This document shows positions 7,114 through 15,002 of a stretch of DNA of 18,035 bases, one piece after another. Positions within the stretch are counted from its first letter, which is position 1. Each line of letters begins with the position of its first letter. The stretch spans positions 1 through 18,035 of the forward strand of contig JACQMA010000143.1 in assembly GCA_016203825.1 (NCBI GenBank), given 5' to 3'. The notes under the pieces are model-generated. The model searched no databases, was not told where the DNA came from, and was given only the letters and a program-made list of their open reading frames with translations. Source of the stretch: Deltaproteobacteria bacterium. Its GTDB lineage: Bacteria; UBA10199; 2-02-FULL-44-16. A program made the position numbers and the translations under genes.

Positions 7114-8165
7114 GGTTGCTGCTGATGAGTAAACTCGCGGCGGTAGATTCGCAAGGCCGCGAGAAAGATTGCAAGCAGCACAGGACCGGCGACGATGCCG
7201 ATGGGACCCGCGAGATTCACCGCACCCAGCAGGATCAGGAAAAGCAGAACGGGGTGAATACGCACGGTACTTCGGACGACCACCGAGCGAATGACATTAT
7301 CAATCATGGATACCACCCCAAACCCATAGAGAAGAAAAATAATGGCGGCGTTGGTGTTTCCCATCGACAGGAGCAAGAACGTGGCGGTCAGATAACACGA
7401 CGCGGCTCCAATCACGGGAATGATGGAAAGAATGACGGCGACGAGCCACCAGCCGTACGGTTGGTGAAATCCCGCGATCCAAAACCCAAGTCCTAGCAGG
7501 GACCCTTGGACGAACGCTGTGATCAGGGCAGCCGACAAGGATGAAGCGATCGTTATGCGGACTTCGTTGGCGAGTTCACGCCAGTGGTCCGACGAGATCG
7601 GAACCATCTCGCGCAGGAGTTCCAGGAGACGCTCGCCCTCGGCAAAAAAGACCGCGAGCAAGAGCAGCATCAAAAAGAAATTCCCGACGACCGAAAAAGT
7701 GGTGGAGAGCACCTGCGGTGAGAACTGGTAGAGCTTCGCGGCCCCGGTTTTGAGGGCGCCAAAGATGGCCCCTCGGACGTCATCCAAGGGTGGTGCCTGG
7801 CCGATCAGATTTTCGATCGAGTGGTGGATGCTCGCAAGATACGTTCCGATCGCATCGGCAAGCGACCCCACTTCGACTTGAGCAATAAATCCCTGCAAAA
7901 AGTGACCCGCCTGCGTGATTACGATGGTCGCCATGACGGTGAGCGGCAAGAGGACGCACACGCTGATCGCGATCGTGGTGGCGATGGAGGCGATATAACG
8001 ATGCAAGCGGCACTTCTCGCGAGCAAAACGGTAGAGCGGGGCGAAAAGGATCGACAACGTAAAGGCAAGAAACGCGGCCTTCACAAACGGCCATGCGATC
8101 ACGCCGACCAATACCACGATGGCACCAAAGAGGAGCAGAAACCCTACCCGTGGAGAAATCGCCAT
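7110..8165 (-). CDS. AI-2E family (PF01594) inner-membrane transporter
   Basis: 351 residues with about eight membrane helices: two near the N-terminus (10-45), one around 62-85, a periplasmic or amphipathic middle part (90-150), then a helical bundle to residue 340. Family signs are the I-P-V-I-G-A segment in the second half and the C-terminal block I-H-P-V-L-L-F-L-I-L-L-G-A-V-N, followed by G-P-I-G-I-V-A-G-P-V-L-L-A. Despite the family name, most members are not proven autoinducer exporters; some are Na+/H+ antiporters. ATG 8165 is the only sensible start, although its Shine-Dalgarno is weak. It is the first gene of a two-gene unit with the YajG-like protein and is divergent from the RND gene at 8229. 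Confidence 0.9.
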   Translation of the reverse strand: MAISPRVGFLLLFGAIVVLVGVIAWPFVKAAFLAFTLSILFAPLYRFAREKCRLHRYIASIATTIAISVCVLLPLTVMATIVITQAGHFLQGFIAQVEVGSLADAIGTYLASIHHSIENLIGQAPPLDDVRGAIFGALKTGAAKLYQFSPQVLSTTFSVVGNFFLMLLLLAVFFAEGERLLELLREMVPISSDHWRELANEVRITIASSLSAALITAFVQGSLLGLGFWIAGFHQPYGWWLVAVILSIIPVIGAASCYLTATFLLLSMGNTNAAIIFLLYGFGVVSMIDNVIRSVVVRSTVRIHPVLLFLILLGAVNLAGPIGIVAGPVLLAIFLAALRIYRREFTHQQQP

Positions 8166-8228
8166 GCCCGTTCATTAAATGATTTTGTGAGGAGTGACAA
8201 GATCTAAGAAAGCCGCTACGAGGACGGC

Positions 8229-10892
8229 ATGATGCAGCAATTCTTTCAGGTATTGGCTCGTTTCGTGATGAAAGTGCCAGGTTTCATTGTGGTCGTGGCC
8301 CTGGGCCTTGCCACCATGTCCGGGATCTATGCCGCGACTCACATTACACTGAATGCCGATCTCGACGACCTTGTCTCAGACGACCTCGACTATCATCGAC
8401 GGTACAAGGAGTTTCTCAAGGAATTCGGCGACCAGGAATACCTGTATGTGGTGACCGATGCTGGCGGCGACCTGCCGCGCGCCAAGGAGTTTGTGCGGAC
8501 CTTGGCCAGTCGCCTGACACAGCTCCCCGGTCTTGAAGACGTTGTGTGGCAGATCTCCAATCCCACGTTGGAAAAGGGGTTCCTCTTGTACTTGGAGCCC
8601 GCACAACTTGAAATCATGCAGGCATTGACGGAACGTGGCCCGTTTTCGATCAAAAAAATTTCCTCATGGGATTCCCTTGCACCACTTTTTTCGGGTCTTG
8701 CGACCGTCATGGGTTCAGATCAGGCCTTGGAAGGCGAAGCCGTTCTCTCTACGGGTTTTCGGTTTGTCGATGGGCTCCTCGATGGCATGACCATGTCGAT
8801 CACCCACAACATGCCCTATCAATCTCACCTGCAACAATTTTTGGCGGCGAATGATGACACCTTCGACCCCGATGGTTTTTTGCGCAATGGCAATCTCCTC
8901 TTTGTCCTCGTCATGCCGCGCAAAGATTACGCAACGATGGACGTCATCCGACAACCACTCAACGCCGTTCGCGGCGTCCTCACGAAGACGCGTCAGGAAT
9001 TTCCCGGGATCACGGCGGGTCTTACGGGACGCCCCGCGCTCAATGCCGATGAAATGGAAGCCGCCAATCGTGACTCCACGCGCGCCACGATTCTCGCGGT
9101 GGTCGTGATTGGCCTCTTGTTGTTTCTTGCGTTTCGAAGCGTGAGTCGGCCGTGTCTTGCGGTGCTCTCACTGTTGATCGGGATTGCATGGACCTTTGGA
9201 ATCGTTGCCCTGTGTATCGGGCAGCTCACCGTCATCACGTCGGTCTTCGCGTTGATCCTCGTCGGTGCGGCCATTGAGTATGCCATTCATGTGGTCGCTC
9301 GCTATCAGGAGGAACTCGCGCGTGGTTGCTCGATCGAAGATGCGGTGACGTCAAGCCTTGTGCATGTGGGGAGTGCAAATCTGACGAGTGCGCTGACGAC
9401 CTCGGCTGCTTTTTTGACGATCGTGTGGACAGATTTTACGGCACTTGCTGAACTCGGTGTTATTGCCGGTGTCGGCATCATCCTCTGTCTCCTCTCGATG
9501 CTCATCGTGCTTCCGGCGATGCTCATGCTTCGGGATCGACGACGGAGTGCCAGCGATCTTCGCCGTGTGCATCCGTTTGTGGTTTCGTGGCTGCCGAAGC
9601 TCTATCGTTTTCCCCGTGGAATGATGATCGGCATCGCGGTCGTGACCGTCATCGCCCTTCCCTTCGCCATAAAAGCAAAGTTCGATAACAACTTGCTCCA
9701 CTTGCAAGCAGAAGGGTTAGAATCGGTACGGTTTGAACGCCTCATGATTGAACATTCGACGGAAACGACGTGGTTTGCGAATGTCGTCGCATCAACACCG
9801 GAAGACTCGGCGAACAAGGCCGATGCCTTTCGCAAACTCCCTACGGTTCGACGTGTCGATGATGTCCGTCGCATCGTTCCTCCCGATCAGGACGTGAAAC
9901 AAAAACTCATCGCCGCCATGGCTCCGGCATTTGAACATCTTTCCTTTGCGCCGCTCGAGGGAACCGTTGATCGTGGGGCGTTGCTGCGGTCCCTCAAAAA
10001 ACTCCACCGGCGTCTGGAACCGCTTCAGTCAAAGGCCTTTACGGCGGGTCGTGCCGATGCCGTTCTCGAACTCGAGCGATTTTCCGCAAAAATGACGAGC
10101 GTGATCGACCTCGTGAGTCACGCCGACGCTCAGGCTCTCGATCGACTCACCTCATTTCAAAACGCGTTGATCGCTGATGTTCGACATCATCTCGAGATCC
10201 TGGCGCAAGGCATGCATCCCGAACCGATCACGCTTGACGATCTTCCAGCAGGACTCACGCGACGCTACGTCAGTCCGCAAGGGAAGTATGCCGTCGCCAT
10301 CTATCCCAAAGACGATATTTGGGATCCCGTGGCCCTCGAACGATTCGTGACCGATATCCGTTCCGTCGATGCGAAAGTCTTGGGGACACCGATCGAGGTC
10401 CATGAATCAGGGAAGCTGATGCGCGCGACATTTCTTCGCTCGGCGGTCTTAGCGCTCATCGTGATCATTATCTTGGTCGGGATGGATGTTCGTTCGTGGC
10501 GATGGACGATCATGGCGGTGACACCACTCCTCCTTGCGATGGTGTGGTTAGGGGCCGTCATGGGATGGGTCGGTATTCCTTTCAACATGGCGAACTTTTT
10601 TGCGATCCCCATCTTGATCGGAGTAGGCATTGATAGTGGCGTGCATCTCGTCCATCGCCTTCGGGAGGACGGTCGTCTCACGGCGTTGGGGAGTTCGACG
10701 GCACGAGGGATGATCGTGAACGGTCTGTGTAATGCCGTCGGCTTCGGCATGATGATGATTGCGGCACATCAGGGTTTGAGAAGTTTGGGCGAAGTCATGG
10801 CCATTGGTGCAGCCCTCTGTCCGCTTGCGGCCCTCCTCATTGTTCCTCCCCTTTTTCTGTGGCATCGTTCCCGACAATCCGCTAGGAGGTGA
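8229..10892 (+). CDS. RND-superfamily MMPL/HpnN-like lipid exporter
   Basis: 887 residues with the classical RND duplication. TM1 is at ~16-37 and a periplasmic loop follows to ~285. Five helices lie at ~286-433 and TM7 at ~463-480, then a second periplasmic loop with helical hairpins (500-735) and a last helical bundle at ~736-878. The TM4-type motif appears twice: V-G-A-A-I-E-Y-A-I-H-V-V-A-R-Y-Q-E (345-361) and G-V-G-I-D-S-G-V-H-L-V-H-R-L-R-E (798-813). This architecture matches MMPL proteins and the hopanoid exporter HpnN, which move lipids out of the inner membrane by proton flow. No hopanoid genes are in view, so the cargo is open. The first repeat carries Glu350 where the family normally has the proton-relay Asp; the second keeps Asp802. 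GAGGA at 8220-8224 is the ribosome binding site. Confidence 0.88.
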   Translation: MMQQFFQVLARFVMKVPGFIVVVALGLATMSGIYAATHITLNADLDDLVSDDLDYHRRYKEFLKEFGDQEYLYVVTDAGGDLPRAKEFVRTLASRLTQLPGLEDVVWQISNPTLEKGFLLYLEPAQLEIMQALTERGPFSIKKISSWDSLAPLFSGLATVMGSDQALEGEAVLSTGFRFVDGLLDGMTMSITHNMPYQSHLQQFLAANDDTFDPDGFLRNGNLLFVLVMPRKDYATMDVIRQPLNAVRGVLTKTRQEFPGITAGLTGRPALNADEMEAANRDSTRATILAVVVIGLLLFLAFRSVSRPCLAVLSLLIGIAWTFGIVALCIGQLTVITSVFALILVGAAIEYAIHVVARYQEELARGCSIEDAVTSSLVHVGSANLTSALTTSAAFLTIVWTDFTALAELGVIAGVGIILCLLSMLIVLPAMLMLRDRRRSASDLRRVHPFVVSWLPKLYRFPRGMMIGIAVVTVIALPFAIKAKFDNNLLHLQAEGLESVRFERLMIEHSTETTWFANVVASTPEDSANKADAFRKLPTVRRVDDVRRIVPPDQDVKQKLIAAMAPAFEHLSFAPLEGTVDRGALLRSLKKLHRRLEPLQSKAFTAGRADAVLELERFSAKMTSVIDLVSHADAQALDRLTSFQNALIADVRHHLEILAQGMHPEPITLDDLPAGLTRRYVSPQGKYAVAIYPKDDIWDPVALERFVTDIRSVDAKVLGTPIEVHESGKLMRATFLRSAVLALIVIIILVGMDVRSWRWTIMAVTPLLLAMVWLGAVMGWVGIPFNMANFFAIPILIGVGIDSGVHLVHRLREDGRLTALGSSTARGMIVNGLCNAVGFGMMMIAAHQGLRSLGEVMAIGAALCPLAALLIVPPLFLWHRSRQSARR

Positions 10893-10898
10893 CGCCTC

Positions 10899-11783
10899 AT
10901 GCGACGGGTTGCCCGCGAACCTTCAAACGAAGAACTGATCCAAAAACTTTTTCAGGAAGGCGATCGTCTGCGTCGTTCCACGGTCGATGAAATCCTGCGA
11001 CGAGGGACGGAACTCATTCCGGAACTCGGCACCATGTGCATGGATCGACTCCTCTGGACTGAGGACCTCCCGGGCTGGTGGGCGCCGGTCCACGCGACCT
11101 ATCTTTTAGGGGCGATGAGTAGCGAAGAAGTCATCCTCCCATTGCTCTCGGCACTCCGATGGTCCGATGCCTATGACAATGAATGGGTGACGGAAGATTT
11201 GCCAGCCATGTTTGGAAAAATCGGTGGCGTGGCGATCGAACCGTTGCTTGCGGTTGCCTCCGATCAAAGTGCGGGCTGGTCCGCACGCTCGATTGCCCTC
11301 GACAGCCTCACGGCAATCGCTGTGGTGTCACCGCAACATGAAGAGCGACTCCTTCGCTTTGTCGATGGTCATCTCAAAAACAAAAACGAGCATCCCGGCG
11401 TTCGTCGCGCGGCGGCGATCATTCTTCTCGATCTCCGCGTGACGCGGATGCACGATGCACTTATTGCCTTCGCCAAAGAAGAAGAACAGCGGGCCAATGA
11501 ATTTGAAGACTATCGCCCCGTGTTTGTCTCGACCGACGTCGATCGCGAACTGGCGATTCCCGTGCGCTCCGAGGAATATTATCGCCGCGATTGGCTCACC
11601 TTCTATCATGATGAAGAAATCCACCGCCGACAGCTCGCCTGGCAGCAGGAAGATCAAGCGGAGGCCAAATCCCGCTTTGGTCCAGGTGTAGGCGAGCGCG
11701 AGGCGGTTGCGGAAGGATTAAGGCTTTGCCCCTGCGGCAGCGGCCGCATGTACCGTCATTGCTGCTGGGGAAAACTCCATTAA
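10899..11783 (+). CDS. HEAT-like repeat protein with C-terminal SEC-C zinc motif
   Basis: 294 residues from ATG 10899, with a strong Shine-Dalgarno (TAGGAGGT, 10883-10890) that overlaps the end of the RND gene, so the two are probably one operon. Residues ~10-190 are built of paired helices with HEAT-like spacing (segments such as A-P-V-H-A-T-Y-L-L-G-A-M, I-L-P-L-L-S-A-L-R, I-E-P-L-L-A-V-A, R-R-A-A-A-I-I-L-L-D-L). A charged region rich in Glu and Tyr follows. The tail holds the SEC-C motif C-P-C-G-S-G-R-M-Y-R-H-C-C (277-289), a zinc-binding knuckle first seen at the end of SecA and used to contact SecB or ribosomes. The protein is cytoplasmic; its partner is unknown. Confidence 0.82.
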   Translation: MRRVAREPSNEELIQKLFQEGDRLRRSTVDEILRRGTELIPELGTMCMDRLLWTEDLPGWWAPVHATYLLGAMSSEEVILPLLSALRWSDAYDNEWVTEDLPAMFGKIGGVAIEPLLAVASDQSAGWSARSIALDSLTAIAVVSPQHEERLLRFVDGHLKNKNEHPGVRRAAAIILLDLRVTRMHDALIAFAKEEEQRANEFEDYRPVFVSTDVDRELAIPVRSEEYYRRDWLTFYHDEEIHRRQLAWQQEDQAEAKSRFGPGVGEREAVAEGLRLCPCGSGRMYRHCCWGKLH

Positions 11784-11796
11784 GGTTTGGTATTTT

Positions 11797-12534
11797 CTAT
11801 TCCACGAGCGTCATTGCAAACATGATCGTGAGGCCCGCAAGCAGGGCGATGAAGGAGCCGATGCGGCCGCGGTTTTCGTGGAACGCCTCGGGGACGAGAT
11901 CGCACGTGGCGACATAGAGAAAGGTTCCCGCAGCGAGAGCCACAGGAAGATGAATTTGAAACGGCGAGAGTTTTGTCGAGATGGTGAGCGGGAGGAGGGC
12001 GGCGAGTGGAGTTACGGCCGAAAACAGAACGAGCAAGAAAAGTGATCGGCGCGTCTTGAATTGGGCGAGGCGAAAGACCGTTCCTAAAGAAAATCCATCG
12101 ACCGCTTTGTGAGACACGATCGCGATGAAGATCGGGAGTCCGAGCGACGGGTCACTCATCGCAACACCCAAACTCAATCCATCGGCGATGCTGTGGATCG
12201 TCAGTCCAATCATCGTGGCGTATCCTATGACCGCGTGTTCATGTCCGCATCCATGTCCACACACGCGTTCGTGTTGACTGAGCAGGACACGTTCAATCAA
12301 GAGAATTGCCAAGAAGCCGACCAAGACCATGAAATTCGCTGATCCACTATAATCATTGCCCGCGACGCGGGGGAGGATGTGCAGGAACGCGACACCGAGA
12401 AAAATGCCGGCGGCCAGCGCCACAAAGAGGTGAAGCTGCCGCTCGCTCCACATGCGCACAAAGGGAAACAACGCCCCCACAATCGCCGCGAGAAACGTCG
12501 CCACCAGAAACCACATGGGCATTGTCGAGACCAT
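11797..12534 (-). CDS. ZIP-family divalent metal transporter
   Basis: About 245 residues from ATG 12534 (alternatives at 12576, 12522 and 12516; the longest adds a polar, charged stretch before TM1). Around eight helices are predicted. The two metal-site helices are clear: H-S-I-A-D-G-L-S-L-G (TM4, His114 and Asp118) and H-K-A-V-D-G-F-S-L-G (TM5, His142 and Asp146). A His/Cys-rich loop, with H-E-R-V-C-G-H-G-C-G-H-E-H at 88-100, lies just before TM4, as is usual for ZIP proteins that bind zinc in the loop. The protein imports zinc or another divalent metal into the cytoplasm. Its 3' end is 13 bp from the convergent SEC-C gene with no hairpin between. No Zur-like operator was recognised upstream. 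Confidence 0.92.
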   Translation of the reverse strand: MVSTMPMWFLVATFLAAIVGALFPFVRMWSERQLHLFVALAAGIFLGVAFLHILPRVAGNDYSGSANFMVLVGFLAILLIERVLLSQHERVCGHGCGHEHAVIGYATMIGLTIHSIADGLSLGVAMSDPSLGLPIFIAIVSHKAVDGFSLGTVFRLAQFKTRRSLFLLVLFSAVTPLAALLPLTISTKLSPFQIHLPVALAAGTFLYVATCDLVPEAFHENRGRIGSFIALLAGLTIMFAMTLVE

Positions 12535-12598
12535 CCGTCGTTCTCTAACTCTTCTTGATCCTTGATCGCAATTCAAAAAGCTGTTACCGTCACGGGCA

Positions 12599-12901
12599 AT
12601 GCCAAAAGGAAATCAACAACGCGGGGGTCAAAGTCATGGGATGACGGGATATCCCGAGATTGAACGCCTGATCGAATCGGAGCAATTCGATGACGTGAAT
12701 CAGGTCTTCGCCGCTACCCACGAGGAATTGTCGAAGGTCGCCACAAAAAAGGGCGGGTTCAAAAAGAGTGGCGAGGCCAAGAAGGCGATGAGGGCGATCG
12801 AGCTCGTGATGCAGCTCTTTCGCGAACTCCTGACCATCAAGTACCAACTCAAAGAACGCTTCGCCGAACGGCAAAAAGGCGCTTCCAAGTCCGCTCGTTA
12901 A
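12599..12901 (+). CDS. Small charged helical protein of unknown function
   Basis: 100 residues: a polar, Gly/Gln-rich first 15 residues, then two amphipathic helices rich in Glu, Lys and Arg (E-R-L-I-E-S-E-Q-F-D-D-V-N-Q-V-F at 21-36 and A-M-R-A-I-E-L-V-M-Q-L-F-R-E-L-L at 63-78) and a basic tail. It may form a helical hairpin or coiled coil. Codon use matches the neighbours, and the opposite-strand reading frame here has no recognisable protein, so this frame is preferred. No good Shine-Dalgarno precedes ATG 12599; ATG 12641 is an alternative start. It sits just before the T3SS promoter on the same strand, so it may belong to the cluster or be independent. No family recognised. Confidence 0.6.
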   Translation: MPKGNQQRGGQSHGMTGYPEIERLIESEQFDDVNQVFAATHEELSKVATKKGGFKKSGEAKKAMRAIELVMQLFRELLTIKYQLKERFAERQKGASKSAR

Positions 12902-12918
12902 CCCAAAACAATAAAGAT

Positions 12919-12948
12919 TTGGCATTGTTATGCGATTCTCGGTATAAT
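12919..12948 (+). promoter_or_regulatory. Sigma-70-type promoter before the T3SS cluster
   Basis: TTGGCA (12919-12924), an 18-bp spacer and a perfect TATAAT (12943-12948). The start site would fall near 12955, giving a leader of about 65 bases that contains the second, FliA-like element at 12961-12998. The two could work as tandem promoters for the gene at 13021. Confidence 0.6.
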
Positions 12949-12960
12949 GCCCCCTGGTGC

Positions 12961-12998
12961 CGCAACTTCGGAGGGGTCGTCGACCGATAATGAAGATG
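12961..12998 (+). promoter_or_regulatory. FliA-like promoter element, copy 1 (before needle/rod-like gene)
   Basis: CGCAACTT (12961-12968), 14 bp, then ACCGATAAT (12983-12991) followed by GAAGATG. The second half matches 7 of 8 bases of the FliA -10 consensus GCCGATAA. The same two blocks with the same 14-bp gap recur at 14992. The start codon is 30 bases after the -10-like block, with GGAGG at 13011-13015. Confidence 0.6.
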
Positions 12999-13020
12999 CG
13001 GGACCCTTGTGGAGGTAAGC

Positions 13021-13560
13021 ATGGCAGACTCAATTGAAATGATTAACCCAGAGGCGATACGCTCCCAGACGAAGGCGATGGGGACGAAATCGCCTGGGGA
13101 TTTTAACGCCTTTCTCGATGCGGCCAATGCCATGACCCCGGCCTTTGCGACGGCGGGCCAGATGTATGCGAGCCCCAATGCCCAAGCCGTTCTTTCCTCG
13201 GCCTTTTCGGGGATGTCCTCGACCGGGGCGCTGGCCCAGCAAGCGTCGTATCCTTCATTTGCCGGTGGTGGTGGCGGTCTTCCCGATTACGGTGCTGGAT
13301 TTGCGAAATACGGAAACGGCCTTGGTGAACTCCCCAGTCCGGGTGGGCTCCCCAGTGGTGGTGAGCCGGTCGTTCCGGGAACAACGGGATTTACGACCGC
13401 AGACCTTATGAACTCGATGAACCAAAATAACTTGAAACTCCTGGAACTCCAGGCCGTCATGCAGAGCAACATGCAGGCGTGGAATACGAAGTCGAATATT
13501 CTTTCTGCCGATCACCGTGCCCGAATGGCGATGATCGAGAAATTCACGGCTCGAGGCTAA
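13021..13560 (+). CDS. Small T3SS-cluster protein, needle/rod-like C-terminus (candidate structural or secreted subunit)
   Basis: 179 residues from ATG 13021 (GGAGG 5 bases upstream; the in-frame GTG 12 bases earlier would overlap that ribosome site). There is no signal peptide, as expected for a T3SS substrate. Residues 1-75 are helical and Ala/Met-rich; 80-122 form a flexible Gly/Pro linker; 125-176 are a long helix with N-N-L-K-L-L-E-L-Q-A-V-M-Q. That helix lines up without gaps with the C-terminal helix of the SctI-like protein at 16912 (N-N-x2-L-L-x2-Q in both), which suggests a needle, rod or filament subunit. No clear named family. It has two stacked promoters and is followed at once by a terminator, a layout suited to much higher expression than the genes behind it. 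This functional reading is inference. Confidence 0.65.
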   Translation: MADSIEMINPEAIRSQTKAMGTKSPGDFNAFLDAANAMTPAFATAGQMYASPNAQAVLSSAFSGMSSTGALAQQASYPSFAGGGGGLPDYGAGFAKYGNGLGELPSPGGLPSGGEPVVPGTTGFTTADLMNSMNQNNLKLLELQAVMQSNMQAWNTKSNILSADHRARMAMIEKFTARG

Positions 13561-13583
13561 TCCGTGAATTGATGATTGCGCTC

Positions 13584-13622
13584 AAAGCCCGTCGGCTGAT
13601 ACTATCAGCGACGGGCTTTTTC
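13584..13622 (+). terminator. Intrinsic terminator after the needle/rod-like gene
   Basis: AAAGCCCGTCGGCTGAT pairs with ATCAGCGACGGGCTTT around an ACT loop, with a single bulged C, and is followed by a short T-rich tail ending in CTTTTTC. It lies between the gene at 13021 and the TPR gene at 13637, so transcription past the first gene is probably only partial. Confidence 0.8.
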
Positions 13623-13636
13623 TTCGAGGGGGGATC

Positions 13637-14089
13637 ATGATCGACATCGACCGAAAATACCTCGTCATGATGATGGAGGCGGGTTACGTCTATCTCGGCA
13701 TGCGTCGTTTGAAAGAGGCGCGCGCCATCTTTGAAGGTCTCTCGGCCATTTCGCCCGATAGCGACGTGCCCATTATTGCCCTCGGGGGCGTCGCTTTTTG
13801 TGAAGGTGATTTTCGCGGGGCGATGACGCTCTACCGCAAGGCGATGAAGGTCGATCCGCAAAGTCTCTTCGCCAAAGTCTACCTCGGTGAAGCCCTGTTC
13901 TTCTCCGGCAAGAAAGATGAAGCGCTCGAATACTTGGTGGAGGTGCGCGACGCCGATGCCAAGGGAGCTGCGGGAAGTTTTGCCACCGCCCTCATGGACG
14001 CTATTCACAAGGGTTTTACGCCGCAGATGCTCTCCAGTCTTCCGGGGAAGGAGAAAGGTCGTCATGCCGTTCACAAAGCGATTCACTAA
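13637..14089 (+). CDS. TPR protein, likely T3SS chaperone or SctG-like
   Basis: 150 residues from ATG 13637, with GAGGGGGG (13626-13633) as ribosome site. Three TPR units are visible: ~10-40 (A-G-Y-V-Y-L-G-M-R-R-L-K-E-A), ~45-74 (G-V-A-F-C-E-G-D-F-R-G-A-M-T-L-Y-R-K-A) and ~78-105 (Y-L-G-E-A-L-F-F-S-G-K-K-D-E-A). Small all-TPR proteins next to SctJ genes are usually class II chaperones for translocators (LcrH/SycD type) or needle-subunit chaperones (SctG type); its neighbour at 13021 is the obvious client. The reading frame overlaps the start of sctJ by 26 bases, so the two are tightly coupled. Confidence 0.75.
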   Translation: MIDIDRKYLVMMMEAGYVYLGMRRLKEARAIFEGLSAISPDSDVPIIALGGVAFCEGDFRGAMTLYRKAMKVDPQSLFAKVYLGEALFFSGKKDEALEYLVEVRDADAKGAAGSFATALMDAIHKGFTPQMLSSLPGKEKGRHAVHKAIH

Positions 14090-15002
14090 ATTTCTCGCTC
14101 TCCTTGTTTTCGTTTGTGCGGTGGGCTGCAGTGAGATCGATCTCTATCAAGATTTGGGCGAAGAAGACGCCAATGAGATTCTCGTCCTCCTCAGCGACCA
14201 TGGGATCAAGGCCGATAAGAAAAAGGTCATTCGTCAGAACGAAACTTTTTATGCTATTGCGGTTTCTGCCGAGGAGATGAGCAAGGCCCGCTCGCTTCTT
14301 TTGGAACACCATCTTCCCCGTCGCAAAGAGCTTGGGCTCACCGGGGTCTACAGTGAAAAGGGGCTGATCCCCACACCCGATGAGCAGAAGGCGCGGTATC
14401 TGTTGGCGTTGAAGGGAGAGATTATCAACTCCTTGGAGAGTCTCCCCGATATCGTGGATGCCGATGTCGTGCTGAACGTTCCGACCCCCGATGAATTTGC
14501 GAGCGAAGAGGCGAAGAAGCGCCTTCGACCAACGGCATCGGTGATTGTGCGAGCGAAGCCAGGGATCTCGACCGACAGCGTCATCACGGAGAGTAAACTC
14601 CAGCAATTTGTCGCGAACGCGATTGAAGGACTCAATCCCCGCGATGTCACGGTCATCATCAGCTATTTGCGGGATGGAAGCCGAACGCTGCGACCCGGGG
14701 ATGTCTTAACCCTTTCTCCCAAGGGAACACCGGAAACGTCCGCAGAAGAACCAACCGAACAACTCTTGGGCCTCAGCCTTGATGCGGCGTCGAAAGATCG
14801 TCTCAAGATGTACCTCCTCCTCTTCTTTTTGATCCTGATCCTCCTTTCCACGGGTCTCATCGTTTCGATCGTCCAAGGGAGCCGGATGCGGCGGACGCTC
14901 GCCACCCTTCAGGGGGCACCGGGAGGCCCTCCGGCCATTGAGGGGCGGGTCGTGGATGAACAGCGCCGCCTGGGCGGGGGTGGAGAGGGGACGCAACTTT
15001 GA
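14064..15002 (+). CDS. sctJ: T3SS inner-membrane ring lipoprotein SctJ (YscJ/PrgK family)
   Basis: 312 residues from ATG 14064. A lipoprotein signal ends at A-V-G-C (Cys22). The YscJ/FliF ring-building region follows directly: E-I-D-L-Y-Q-D-L-G-E-E-D-A-N-E-I-L near 24-40, where the Leu-Tyr-x-x-Leu and Ala-Asn pattern is the family hallmark, then a second ring domain around 115-225 (L-K-G-E-I-I-N-S-L-E-S-L-P-D-I-V-D-A-D-V-V-L). One C-terminal membrane helix (~249-271) is followed by a short basic, Gly-rich tail. This is the non-flagellar form: flagellar FliF is about 550 residues with two membrane helices and no lipobox. SctJ and SctD form the inner-membrane ring of the injectisome. Its last codons overlap the second FliA-like promoter element. 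Confidence 0.93.
   Translation: MPFTKRFTKFLALLVFVCAVGCSEIDLYQDLGEEDANEILVLLSDHGIKADKKKVIRQNETFYAIAVSAEEMSKARSLLLEHHLPRRKELGLTGVYSEKGLIPTPDEQKARYLLALKGEIINSLESLPDIVDADVVLNVPTPDEFASEEAKKRLRPTASVIVRAKPGISTDSVITESKLQQFVANAIEGLNPRDVTVIISYLRDGSRTLRPGDVLTLSPKGTPETSAEEPTEQLLGLSLDAASKDRLKMYLLLFFLILILLSTGLIVSIVQGSRMRRTLATLQGAPGGPPAIEGRVVDEQRRLGGGGEGTQL

Noticed and set aside
12590..13033. Minus-strand open frame of 147 codons covering the small gene at 12599 and the T3SS promoters
   Set aside because: It would run through two good plus-strand promoter elements and the ribosome site at 13011; the protein pattern is unconvincing, and the plus-strand frame has neighbour-like codon use.
13544..14086. Minus-strand open frame of 180 codons opposite the TPR gene
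   Set aside because: The plus strand encodes three TPR units with a good ribosome site, and the minus frame crosses a plus-strand terminator.
14211..14218. Perfect GCCGATAA FliA -10 match inside sctJ
   Set aside because: It encodes conserved Ala-Asp-Lys codons, has no matching -35 block (CAGC at the expected place), and no gene starts soon after it.
14064..15002. Reading the SctJ gene as flagellar FliF because of the FliA- and FliG-like neighbours
   Set aside because: It is 312 residues with a lipobox Cys22 and a single C-terminal membrane helix, not the ~550-residue, two-helix FliF.
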